A stretch of 64,000 bases of DNA from Isoetes taiwanensis (taxonomy: Eukaryota; Streptophyta; Lycopodiopsida; Isoetales; Isoetaceae), in assembly GCA_021234155.1 (NCBI GenBank), contig JAJEKV010000037.1:930001-994000 (forward strand), written 5' to 3'. Made by a program: the position numbers and the translations under genes. The notes under the pieces were generated by a model. That model was not told the DNA's origin. It worked only from the letters and a program-made list of their open reading frames with translations, and searched no databases. Positions 46,505 through 56,838 of the stretch are shown here, piece after piece. The first letter of the stretch is position 1. Each line of letters starts with the position of its first letter.

Positions 46505-47702
46505 CATTACTCACCACATGATTGTAACTTTTAGGATCTTCTAAAAATGTGAAAAGAAAAGCAAAGCCTCTTAGAGGTCAAGGGACATCCGCATTTAAAA
46601 ACCAAGAATGGAGGAAGATGTATCACGGGTGATTTGGCACACGCTAGACCATTGGACGATACGACCGAATAATGAAGGCTCGTGTAGAGCCTCCATGTCC
46701 CGAAGAAAATCTACCGAGGGCTCACGAATGGTATGTGGAGATCTTCAAGACTAGCGGAAAGACAGATCTGATTTTCATGTCTAGAGTTAAGGAAACAGAT
46801 CAAATGAAGAAACAAGGTATTCTCGATCACATGCGAAGAAACGGGGCGATTCATACCGTTCAGTATTACTTGAAGCGGGTCGAAAAAATAAAAAGTATTG
46901 AAGAAGTTAAATTACTGCAGTGCGGTTCCTTTAAAGAGACCGCCCTAAGAACGGATGAGGCCGCAGATAACCTCTTCAAATTTTATCGGGTCGTGGTGAA
47001 CCATTGACACCAAAAAACTATGTGAAGGTCTCTCAACCGTGAGAGAAGAGCAATCAAGACAAAGGTCCGTCGGCTAGTGTCCCGTACCTATAAGCTTTAA
47101 AAGAGAAGGAAGATGCAAGTTCTAGAGCCAGGGAAACACCAGACGTTCTAGGCATTACATATATGACTAGTGATGACGACAAGGCGAGACAGCTAGAGGC
47201 CATGAGCAAACTCAAGAAATATGCTGACAAGTATCCACTGGGCCTTAACTTCACGCATCCTATCCATGTCGACAGGCTTTTCAGGTCCACGAAGGCTATG
47301 TTTGTCAGCAGAAGATACGACAAGCAGCACGCAATGGAAATAGTCAACAAAGATGATAGAAAAACCGGGGACCGGTGCCAATGCCGACAGATGTGGTGCC
47401 TTTTGATATAAAGACGAAGAAGGTGTTGATATGGAATAAACTTGAAGATTTAATTGGCAACCTCGATATTCACTTCATGATAATAGATGGCCAGCATTCA
47501 GTGGAGGCGCAGAAGGTTTTGATCAGTCAAGCACAAAAAACTGGAAATCAGTTATTCTATAGACTGTATTCAGTCAGAAATTGCCGGTTCCTCAGTGGCT
47601 CAACAACAGCAGCAGAATTAGCCGAAATCAGCGCGCTACTGAATGACATGGGAAAGACATTCCTATACAAAAGGTATTTTATTTTCCCACACATAGCGTT
47701 CC

Positions 47703-47847
47703 AAATCGCGCCAGGCGCGTTTTATGTTGTTATTTGTTTTGACGGATTTACAAGAAACGCGCCTGGCGCGAATTCTTCATCATGAAGAAATCGCGCCAGG
47801 CGCGTTTCTTGTAAATCCGTGGTTAACGAAAACGCGCCTGGCGCGTT
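47703..47847. repeat. GC palindrome array in intron 2 of gene C (four units)
   Basis: Units at about 47703-47722, 47754-47773, 47787-47807 and 47828-47847 in alternating orientation (AAATCGCGCCAGGCGCGTTT and complement). The intron runs 47674-47906 (GTATTT to TTGCAG), so four palindromes fill most of a 233-bp intron. Confidence 0.9.
47742..47820. repeat. 79-bp near-perfect inverted repeat in intron 2 of gene C
   Basis: From ACGGATTTACAAGAAACGCG to the matching end CGCGTTTCTTGTAAATCCGT the sequence is its own reverse complement around position 47781, with 39-bp arms and one mismatch (47772/47790). Two of the GC palindromes are embedded in the arms. As RNA the whole stretch would form one long hairpin with almost no loop. 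Confidence 0.9.
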
Positions 47848-49262
47848 TTATATTGTTACTTTCACGGCCTGTCTATTTTATTTATCTAACGGCCCATATT
47901 TTGCAGTCCGTATGTGGAGCAGTTGCGGCACGCTCGTAACCAATGGATCGAATATGGAAAACCAATGCCGACCAGACAAGGGCAATCTAAGAGTGCCGAA
48001 TTCAAATTACTAGAAAGGACACTGTGCCAAACCATAATACAGGACAAGACTAAGGGCACTAGATCAAAGAAGAAAAAAGGGGATGCACAAGCTGGCTCAG
48101 AAGAGCAAACGGTGCCAAAGGATGCCTGCAAGATTGTTTTTTCTTCTGACCAGGTATGGGAAAAGTGGAACGAATTTTGGGACGCCTATTCGGATTAGAA
48201 GTTGCCAGATTCGTATGGCAGGTTTCCTCCACAAGATACGTCTATTTTTTATATAGGTATCACAGAAATGAGAAAGGCACAAGGATTGGATGATGCAGAA
48301 TTAATCTCTGTTCTAGATAGATGCATCAGAAAGGAAGTTATCTACAAGAAAACGTCTGCAGCAAAGCACTTGACATCTTTCGAAGATGCATGCGAATCGA
48401 TAAAAAATATGAAAGTCCTGAAAAAGGTCAAGCATTAAGAACCGCAAAGGCTCGGGGAGACTTCATGTTATCGAGATAGGCTTAATACAAAAGTACAACG
48501 TATCTAATGATGACATTAAGAAATATGTATTTTGGTCAAAAGATTTTGTGAAGCAGCAAAAGGCGAAGAATGTGGCAACTCTTAAGGGGATTCACACGAA
48601 AGTGGCGTCTGACCTAAAAAGAAAAGTTGCTTTGGTGAAGAAGACGACAGAAGAGGAGTCCCCTTTTTTCTATAAGGTGTCCACTGGTTATAAGTGTGCC
48701 TTACCAGACGTGGGTGAAGGGCCAACCGACATCACTCTATTTGTTCTTGATAGCCGTGGCACGAGATGGACACAAGATGATTACAGCACCTTCTTCAACA
48801 CATGCAGTGGTTTTACGACTGAGATGCATTATACTATCGTGACAGTTTGCCACTCCGACATTTCCTACGCATATGCACTAGCTGCTGCAAATGATCTGAA
48901 TGCATTAAAGTGATGAGGCAAGCAGTAATGATAGATGAAAACAAAGATAGTGAGTTTAGTATCGAAAGTAAGATCTCACATGTGCTAGTCCTTATGATAG
49001 CCATTATGGATGATAACGAATATGAAATACTCAAGGGGAAACCAGAAGATGAGAAGATTGCTTGGCAGTGCTATCGGCTAGATGAACCCCTATTGAAAAA
49101 TGTTTTTTATGTCGAATCCAATGCTGAAGACAAAGGGAAAGGGACTGCAGATGTGGATGTGGACTTTGAAGAGGACGAAGAGGAAGAGGAAGAAGAAAAC
49201 TGGGTCGACCCTGTCCTTAATTCACCAATCAAGTATGAGCTACTGACGGCGCATAAAACAAG

Positions 49263-51754
49263 GTGACGGATCAAATGCACTAATGACCTATAGTGCAGTT
49301 GCAGATTCTTTTTTCAAAAACTCAAATTTATGCTATTTTTACGGGGGTGGTTTCAAAAAAATTGTTGAAAATCTATGCAAGAAAAATAAATACCACATTT
49401 TGACTAGGAACTGAAAAAATATTATTAAATATATATTCCCAGTCACAAAAAACATCACTTTTAGCAAATAACAAATGATTGTTGTTTCCTTTAATATCAA
49501 GGGTTGCCTCTTTAGGAACAAAGTCTCCTTCGTCTTCTTGTTCACTTTTTGCAAGTATGTCCATAAGGGAAAAAACATCATTTGGTACCACTTAGTTCAT
49601 CTAATTGACAGACTTTCAAGAGAAACTTGATCAACAAAGTCAGTGAAATCATCATTGTTCCCGATCAATAGTGATTATACCTTAGAACTGTTGGCACCCT
49701 AACAAGAAGTACCTGATTTTAGCCACGCAGACTCTAATAAAGAACTTATCTATGCACGTACAAGATTCAACATTAGTGTTTGTCTATGTATGGATAAACA
49801 AACACAATTTAGATCCTTCTGAGAACCAAAATTTGTTTGCCTACATATAATTAACTAAACATATAAATATAACAATAATTGAAACAAGCCATGTATGGGT
49901 GTGAAAATAGATAAGTTAAAAAAGCAACGTAGGTGGTAGGCAAAAAAGGGTGGGTAGGAAAAAAAGTGGTGGGTAGGTGCTTATGACGGGCATATGCATG
50001 CTATGCGCGCATAGCAAAGGATCATTACTATTTTATTTTTGTTGGATTCGTAGCTTTTCTTCCCCAGGTTTTCTTCGCAGGTTTCCTTCCTTCCATCGAA
50101 TCTGTAGCAAATCGAATCTGAGGCATCGAATCTGAGGCAAACCGGTTCGTGATTTCGCAGGTTCAGGTTTAGGTCAGAAAATCCTTTCTTGATTTTGCAG
50201 GTTCAGGTTTAGGTTTAGATTAGGAAATCGATTTAGGTCAAGTTCAAGTCAAGTTCATATTTTTAATTTTGCAGGTTTGTCTGAGGCCAGATAGTTCAGG
50301 CAGTTCAAATTAGATGAACCAGACATTTTGCATGGAGTAAATCGGCACCAAAGAACCAGGTTGGGCATCAACAACGACTATTTCTTTCTGCAGGTTTGAG
50401 CCCTATTGGTTGACTATTTTTTACTTGAGATTTCAAGTTCCAAAGATCTGTTGCCTTCAGTTGTAGCCGTTGCAAGCAATTCTAGATTTACCAGCCTATT
50501 TTAGCAATTCAAAGTGCATCTTCATGTGCTGAAGACCCAATTACATGGTAATATTTTGGCAAATTATTGTAGATTTTGGCAGATTATTGCAGATTTTAAG
50601 TTAATATATGTCAAATTAATGAGTGGATTTGCCCAGTACAGGGACCAAAATTAACCTTTGAGCACAAGTTCAAGTAATTTTGTCCTTGAATCATAAGCTA
50701 ATCTGTTTGTTAATGAGGTGGAGACTATTACATTTCGAGCACATACAAGGGAAATCGCCTAACAAGTCTAGGAAATTGGATACATCTCCAAATAGAGTAT
50801 GGACATAGAGTTATAATGGATATGTTCAAGTGGACATACAACACAGAAGTATAGTTTATATTTTATAACCTGATCAAGTAATCTGTTGCAAGAATTGTAC
50901 TTGTAACATGATATCTGTAACATGACACTAATGCCAAAATATTGCAGATTATTGAATTATTGTCTAAGTCTTATTTAACTTATTGTCCAAATTCTGAAGA
51001 GCCTTCGACACCGAATTCACAAAGTCGCTGCAAGTACTTCGTCAAAAAATTGATCCTTCCCTATGCCGTCATAGGCTTGGGTTTTTTCGTGTTGTCTTTG
51101 TCTATGATATCATAGACAAAATCTTCTTTAAAAATGCGTTCCCTTATGCCGTCATAGGCATGTCCTCTTTTTTTTTCGTTCTTTATTCCTGTTTATTTGG
51201 AGAAAAAAATTGGTCTTTGCCTATGCCGTCATAGGCACAACACTCTCGAAAATATCTTTACTTATACCATCGTAGCTACGTTACTTTTCCTTCTTTCTTT
51301 TTGCCCCAGAAACAAAATTGGTCTTTGCCTATGTTGGCATAGGCATAGTAGACATGTTATGTGTTTTCAAAAGCATCTACCCCAAATTTGATTTTATCAT
51401 GTCTTCAGGTTCTGTCATTAAGTTTTTCTTATTTTATTGTGAAGCAACTACAGAAGGCTTTAAACACCATGAACAATATTCATCTCCTCCTCCAAATGTT
51501 GCCTTGTTAGAGCATGTAGATATAGTACACTGACTTCTCTAAGTTGTGGCATCATTGATATGGCTTTATATGCACTTGAATCACCACCACTATATAACAT
51601 GCAGACCCCTTCAAAAGTAATGACAAGTGCAGCAACATCTTTCAAATGTTCTAAGCATTTTTTAAAGTTTGACACCAAAATTAGCATATTTCTAGGGAAT
51701 CTTAGGGAATATTCTTTTATTAGTGCAACTACAGGTCATTAGTGCATTTGCTAG
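49263..51754. other. Long intron 3 of gene C
   Basis: About 2.5 kb between donor AAG/GTGACG (49262/49263) and acceptor GCTAG (51754); the phase fits Arg-Ser across the junction. It is AT-rich. A minus-strand frame at 49373-49591 (PNDVFSLMDILAKSEQED at its start) looks protein-like but is unassigned. At 50040-50290 phrases such as GCAGGTTCAGGTTTAGGT are repeated. At 51058-51345 is the second hairpin family. The size compared with introns 1 and 2 suggests later insertions. Confidence 0.5.
51058..51345. repeat. Second hairpin family, six units of TGCCTATG-N4-CATAGGCA
   Basis: Units at about 51058-51077, 51099-51118, 51142-51161, 51218-51237, 51262-51280 and 51326-51345. Consensus TGCCTATGCCGTCATAGGCA: an 8-bp stem with a 4-base loop. 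The second unit, TGTCTATGATATCATAGACA, changes both stem partners (C-G to T-A) and the loop; the sixth has loop TTGG. The fifth is degenerate. Between them is T-rich DNA of 22-56 bp. All are inside intron 3 of gene C and none was seen elsewhere. Confidence 0.85.
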
Positions 51755-52439
51755 GTCACCTTGTTATAAGGGGAGGCTGAATAAGTACGGGTTTTCTTTG
51801 GCCCTTTCGAGTTTTCTGATTGAAGCCTTCTGCCCTTTAGAGTCTACGTGTTGGGAGTTTCATGTTGGAGGTTATGTCGGGCGGGAAGCTCTGAAGCTAG
51901 CTAGGAAATGCCAAAGTGTGGTCTCTGATGGTCAAGCCAAGGACTTCCTTGATATTTTTTCGAGAAAGTGCTAGAGGTGGCACCTAGGGGTCCGATAGGT
52001 AGTGCAAAAAATAAAGCTTCCAGCTCTAAGTCCGAATTACCTGCAGATCTGGCTGCAGGGCGGGAACAAATGAGAAAGCAGATGGAGCACATAAAGATGA
52101 ATATCGACAAGCAGCAGCTTAACTATGCGGCCGAGAGCGTGCCTATAATTCCAATCACATTGGAAAATCCGACTGAAGAGGATGTAGCTAACGTAAACGA
52201 AGAAGACAAAATCCTAGATGATACAGTGGATTCGGAAAGCTCGAGTCAGGTTAGCATAAAGAGTAATGAAGTATCAACCATAGTTCAAACACTAAGTGAT
52301 GTGGTCGACACTTCCGGGCGTAATCGAAGACAGTAGAGAGTAAGCTCATCATTGCGGATGTTGAACAGGGAACCGAAAGGTATGTTCTTCAAACAATGAA
52401 AATCGGCGCCCGGTAGCGATTTCAATTTTCTTTTTTCCT

Positions 52440-53149
52440 TCTCACAAGTGTGTGCTTTATTATTACGAGACCTAATCCGGTTTCCTCCAAAATTACGGTG
52501 TTCGATTTGAATGGAGTGCTCGCAAAAACGTTACCCAAAGCACAATTCGAGCTATCATGGTATGCGAAACCATTTGAGACACCGTCTGAAATGGGTATAT
52601 CAGCACAGATCGAAGGAGATGTTAGACCAAGCTTTCACTTTATTTATTTCGTTGTGCAATTTGGTCGTCGATGGAGAATAGAAATATCTGAGGAAGTTTT
52701 GAGAGTAGTTCCCGAATTACATAGAGATTGGGCATCTGTTTTGGGATAAGAGCAAATGTAAGTCATTCAATAACCCGAAGGATCCTACAGTAAAAAAAAT
52801 ATTTGTGAAATGCTTGAGCGACATGATGGATGACTTGGCGTGCTCGGGAGAAGGAAGACATCATTATAGTTGATGATGACGCCTTGAAGTGTTGCTTCAA
52901 TCAGTCCACGATCACTAAATCCACCATCCTATCATCCCGAAGATTTTGACAAAGATGACTTCACCGCCCGTTTTGTCGATTATCTTGCACCTAAATAGCT
53001 ACTGGGAAAAGCGGTCGAAGAGATACAAACACTATACCCAAGAACTTAATCGGACGGGGAAAATTGATGGGGACCTAGAGAAGATCGTTCTAGAAAGGGA
53101 ACTTTTTGATATATATGTATACGGAAATACACTTTCCAAAAAGTTTTGA
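52440..53149 (+). pseudogene. Gene D, HAD/FCP1-type phosphatase-like, decayed
   Basis: Follows gene C on the same strand by about 100 bp. The frame 52450-52749 has ITVFDLNGVLAKTLPKAQFE, in the position of the HAD nucleophile motif (DxDx-T/V, here DLNGV as in a plant subgroup), then GDVRPSFHFIYFVVQFGRRW and VLRVVPELHRDWASVL. After a frame change come FWDKSKCKSF (52739-52768) and IIIVDDDALKCCFNQ (about 52862-52905), the two later landmarks of FCP1-like HAD proteins. The C-terminus (53000-53149) reads SYWEKRSKRYKHYTQELNRT and ends YVYGNTLSKKF. At least two frameshifts and a stop (52747) break it. Family assignment rests on three ordered motifs. Confidence 0.55.
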
Positions 53150-53307
53150 ATATGAAATATACTTTACACCAACCTCTTTCGAATATATATTGTGTTCTTA
53201 TATCGGCATTATTGGTTACGGTAATGCGTATTTTTTTTTATATTATGTGTATGGTTTGCTATACTTGCAATAATTTGTATGTATATACCGTCAATAATTT
53301 AGGTGTG

Positions 53308-53315
53308 TATAAATA
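53308..53315 (+). promoter_or_regulatory. TATA box candidate
   Basis: TATAAATA, 86 bp before the ATG of the 65-codon ORF at 53401. Position and form fit a plant core promoter; no other element is evident. Confidence 0.4.
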
Positions 53316-53400
53316 GGTATGCATGAAATTGGCAAACCATCGGGCCGGCGTCCATATACGCTTGTTATTATGGCACATTCTATTACCCGCCGGATGAACC

Positions 53401-53598
53401 ATGCGGACCTCTGCGGTGCCGCGAGAGCTAGAAATAGAACCGGGGCGGCTTGATGTCGTTGCTATGAATCCCGTCCGTTTCTATCCTGATCCCTTTGATG
53501 TTGTAATCCATCTTATATGGAATCCAGAGCATGGTTTGTTCATGATCGACAGGATCTCAGCACCGCCTGCAGCGCCTGTCGACGATGATTCGGATTAG
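53401..53598 (+). CDS. Small unknown protein of 65 residues
   Basis: Intact frame: MRTSAVPRELEIEPGRLDVV at the start, then NPVRFYPDPFDVVIHLIWNP, EHGLFMIDR and an Ala/Pro tail ending VDDDSD. A consensus-type TATA box lies upstream. The middle resembles the end of the minus-strand frame at 31110-31301. Just upstream, another frame gives YYGTFYYPPDEPCGPLR, so the gene may have begun further left and be frameshifted. No known domain. Confidence 0.4.
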   Translation: MRTSAVPRELEIEPGRLDVVAMNPVRFYPDPFDVVIHLIWNPEHGLFMIDRISAPPAAPVDDDSD

Positions 53599-53650
53599 TT
53601 TTTAAAGTTTATGTTCCACTATAATACGTTATTTATGCGAATAAAATCGC

Positions 53651-54640
53651 GGTCAAAATGGCAGCAAAAAATGATGGAGCTCAATCTCTGGCCCCTTCGA
53701 TGGATTTCGCCAATCAGCCTCTTTCTCCCTCACCATCTGGGTCATACTCTGCATCTGCACCAGAATCACAAGAATCTAGTATGACAGATTATACAGAGAG
53801 GGCCGGTAGAAGATTGTGTTGTTACCGCTGGGGCCCCTGTGGCGTTTGGCCTCAAGCTTCTGCTTATGTTTATTCTTATGAATACGGCAGAGTATGCTGC
53901 TGGAATTGGGCCCCCTGCTATCCTAATTGCTACTTTTGGCGAGGTCGCCAGATTTGTGGAAATGTATAACACATCCGTTGGATTTGTCTGTACATAAAAT
54001 CGCCCAATAAGTTGGATCTCTTCTTTGATATTTTGGGTTTGCTTTGCTCTGTAAATAAACATAATCAGTTGTTGTACTAGATTTGATGTTTCGTCTACAT
54101 TCTATGGCATATGTGTTATTGTTTACAAGCATGGCACTAGGCTATCATTGTTACTACAACCACGTATGTCAAGCATATTTTATTTTCGCAATATACACAT
54201 ACAAAATACATTTTGAAGGAAGGAATTGCACCATTTTAGAAACCCGAGAAACCAAATAAGCAATCTCCATTGTCTTGTACTTTTGAGGTGCATATAGTCC
54301 TCTCTCTCTAACCTTGCTCCAAGATCGCTACACTGTTGTGAGGTTGATGTTAGAAAGCATAATCAAAGTCCCAGGGCATGTCTATAGTCCATCCATCCCT
54401 CTCTCTAGTACCTTGCTCCAAGATTGTTACACGTTAAGCTAAGTTGTTGGTCTAGCTCTCTCTGTTTGCTCTAGTGGGTTGCTCTTGGTGGCCGCTGGTT
54501 ACAAGCACCCATCAAGCAAATATGAAAAGCCATCCAAAACAGCTTACCCTAACAATGTGAGTTGGGGAGTGTGCCACATCACATTACGTCAACAACATCA
54601 TCACATTACATCAACAATATTTCTTAGTTACCCCAATAAA
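53651..54640. repeat. Segmental duplication, copy 1 of the cysteine-rich gene block
   Basis: About 1 kb resembling 59275-60295 at roughly nine of ten bases, covering the coding region, poly(A) signal and 3' sequence with landmarks CCAAGATCGCTACACT, AGGTTGATGTTAGAAAGCAT and GCAAATATGAAAAGCCATCC. Both copies are on the plus strand. Confidence 0.85.
53658..53969 (+). CDS. Cysteine-rich, proline-rich small protein, copy 1 (no signal peptide)
   Basis: 103 codons: MAAKNDGAQSLAPSMDFANQ, a Ser/Pro-rich stretch, then two Cys modules, CCYRWGPCGVWPQA and CCWNWAPCYPNCYFWRGRQI followed by CGNV. Eight Cys in the pattern CC-x5-C ... CC-x5-C-x3-C-x8-C with many aromatic residues. It lacks the 18-residue hydrophobic leader of copy 2, because homology to copy 2 begins only at GGTCAAAATGG (about 53651). 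It would therefore be made in the cytosol if translated. TATAATA at 53620 and AATAAA at 54054 are present. Duplicated block continues to about 54640. Confidence 0.5.
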   Translation: MAAKNDGAQSLAPSMDFANQPLSPSPSGSYSASAPESQESSMTDYTERAGRRLCCYRWGPCGVWPQASAYVYSYEYGRVCCWNWAPCYPNCYFWRGRQICGNV

Positions 54641-54697
54641 TAATATGATAATAAAAATTAGCCCTAACCGTTTCCTTATTTCTCGAATAATTTCAAA

Positions 54698-54880
54698 TTA
54701 CCTTAGTACTAAGTTTTCACCTGATTCTGTCCCCAAATTTTCGGGGAAAGTTTTTCCCACATTTTCGATGATCTTGGAGAGCCTTGCTGCTGTTGAAGGA
54801 TCTTGAGGAGCTGTTGTTGTCGGTTTTGCGGAGAATAGGGATGCTATTGCTTGCAATCTAGCCGAGATAAAGGATGCCAT
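54698..54880 (-). CDS. Possible 60-residue protein, unknown
   Basis: Minus strand frame MASFISARLQAIASLFSAKP, then TTAPQDPSTAARLSKIIENV and GKTFPENLGTESGENLVLR. It has an amphipathic N-terminus that could be a targeting helix and balanced composition, but no recognised family. AT-rich sequence on both sides. Might be a small gene; evidence is only the open frame and its character. Confidence 0.3.
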   Translation of the reverse strand: MASFISARLQAIASLFSAKPTTTAPQDPSTAARLSKIIENVGKTFPENLGTESGENLVLR

Positions 54881-54899
54881 TTTGCTTGCAATTTATGTG

Positions 54900-56830
54900 A
54901 GCATATGGCATGAATTTAATTCAAAGGTAGTGGCATTTCGAATTTGCAAACTAAACATTCGGCAGCCAAGATTTCGAGATTGAATGCATTGTCTGTAAAG
55001 GAAAACAAGGTTTTAATTTCGCGCTTCTCTAGAGATTTAATGCATTTAAGAGTTATATGATGAAAAGAAGGTAATATTTTCGTGCTTATGCATTTCAGTT
55101 TTGGAAGATTGACTTAACGCAGAAACCCTGGAACTGGAAATGAGGTTGTCTCTGTCAAATGTTAATTTGGAAATTAGGCGGGCACAGATCATCGGTGCTA
55201 GATATTATATTTAAAGTCTTGATGGCGTCAGATAACATGTGTCTTTATTTTGTGTTTAAATATGCTTTCAACATTTGAATTTTGATGCAGATTTGACTAG
55301 AGAGGAAAGGGATCTGCCATAGTGAATTTGGAGACCATCTTTGGGATTAAATAAACGCTAATCAATCAAGGTATATTTCAAAGTGGATGCACAATCTGCA
55401 AATTAGCATTGTGATTACAATGCAAACATTGTTATCAACATTGCAAAACTTCCACGTAACCCATTCACTATCCATCATACACATATTCTAGAATAACAAC
55501 TACCCGAAAAATATACTATATCGTAGAAACATATTAAATTCTTTGTCTTCCCTCATCCACTACCTCGCCTCGAAAATATAAAATAAGTAAACATTCAACA
55601 TCATATAGTGTATCCAATACATCAAAATGCATCCCTTCCTCTTCATTGATTGAAAAGATAATATACGTCTTCCAAAATAAGTTTGATTTGGAAGCGATCA
55701 GCATGCAGGCAGTCCATCTCAATGAAACTTTATCATCTCAATGAAACTTTGCCTTTTCTATCGAAATTGTCTTATGCATGACTTTGCTTTTACACCTTCC
55801 ATGTTATGACTCCATATGTTGGTATTTTATGGGTGGTTGGGAGTATATTGTATATAAATGGATGATTAAACTAGATCTAACAATCTCTTGGACATAGGAC
55901 AAGCCCTGCTAAAAACTTCAAAATAAATTAGTTAGGAAGACGCCATGATATCCCTCTAGGATGAAGGCAGCTAGGGATTTTAGGATTATTTTGTTTTATT
56001 AGAGCATATTGTTTCTTACTTATCTTACTTAAGAAAAATGTGAAAGGACCTCTACCATGCACAACCATAGAAATTTGAGCTAGGGAGAAAATAACACATT
56101 GATACGGTATACATACAATATAGGCGAAAAGTCTACATTTAACAATATGTTTCTTTGTTTCTAGCTATAATTTCTTGTAAAGACGGAAAGAATTAGATAT
56201 TGGATGGAGACTATTAAGATCATCCAAATAGGAAATGAAATAAAATATCTGTCATTCTCACTCGTTACATCCTTAAATATGTATGAGCATCTTGAAGTCA
56301 ACTCTACAACTCAAGAACTTGTTCGAAGTCATGTTGGCTTTATGCAATGGCTTAGGTAGATAGAGTCGGATCATAAAATGTGTCTGTCCCGTCATTTTTT
56401 AGCAACTCAATTCTTTACATATAAAGGATGAGTACCTTGCTTTTTAAAATTGTCATTAGGACTCTATAGAATAGTTACATGTAATGCAATTAATCCCAAA
56501 TCTATTGATGGGAGATACATCAAGCACATGTATGTTATTGGTAAGTAACCTTGGATAATGAGAATGCAACCTTGGTTGCGCTTCATTGAATTCACAACAA
56601 TACATTAATTCCCAAATGAAATGATATTCTATTGATTGAATATATTTTATTACATCAAGCTGTTGTCATTGGTAGCCAACCCGAGATAACAAGAATGAAT
56701 GAATGTCAATAGTTGGTTGCACTTTATGCAACATATTTACAAATTTACATGGTTGTCTTAATTTGTAGAGCAACCAATCAACAAGCAACTGCAAATGGCT
56801 GAGCAGGTTGCAATATGTCATCTGACATTT
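54900..56830. other. Noncoding stretch
   Basis: AT-rich, no supported gene. The frame at 55534-55722 (minus) is short and unassigned. A 14-bp phrase, ATCTCAATGAAACT, is doubled at 55717-55747. The lower part is the 3' flank of the kinase gene. Confidence 0.45.
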
Positions 56831-56838
56831 GTTGAAAT

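Larger units (their letters stand above)
45892..52336 (+). pseudogene. Gene C, four-exon ParB/DGQH-like plus methyltransferase-like gene, decayed
   Basis: Exons 45892-46012, 46535-47673, 47907-49262 and 51755-52336, all with GT-AG borders and consistent phases. Exon 1 encodes an Arg/Gly-rich N-terminus (MASGGSGATRGRGGGRGAGR). Exon 2 has an unknown region (YYLKRVEKIKSIEEVKLLQC) and then FMIIDGQHSVEAQKVLI, which resembles the DGQ/HR motif of ParB-like nuclease domains. Exon 3 carries a basic linker (TRSKKKKGD) and LFVLDSRGTRWTQDDYSTFF plus TIVTVCHSDISYAYALAAA, laid out like the catalytic strand of N6/N4-type methyltransferases but with DSRG where DPPW/Y would be. It ends in an acidic run. Exon 4 has NKYGFSLALSSFLIEAF and FHVGGYVGREALKLARKC, like the SAM-binding motif I. 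TGA/TAG stops (46633, 46648, 48196) and frameshifts near 47000, 47370, 48450, 48900 and 51970 make it a pseudogene. Domain names are inferences from short motifs. Confidence 0.5.

Noticed and set aside
43545-47847. CRISPR-like array (short palindromic repeats at 35-65 bp spacing)
   Set aside because: Repeats are perfect hairpins in plant introns, orientation alternates, spacers are not unique equal-length inserts, and there are no cas genes. This is not a CRISPR array.
45892-53149. Integrated large DNA virus or bacterial transfer
   Set aside because: ParB-like and methylase-like motifs could suggest this, but the genes have ordinary plant introns and there are no capsid, polymerase or other viral hallmark genes nearby. 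Kept only as an open question.
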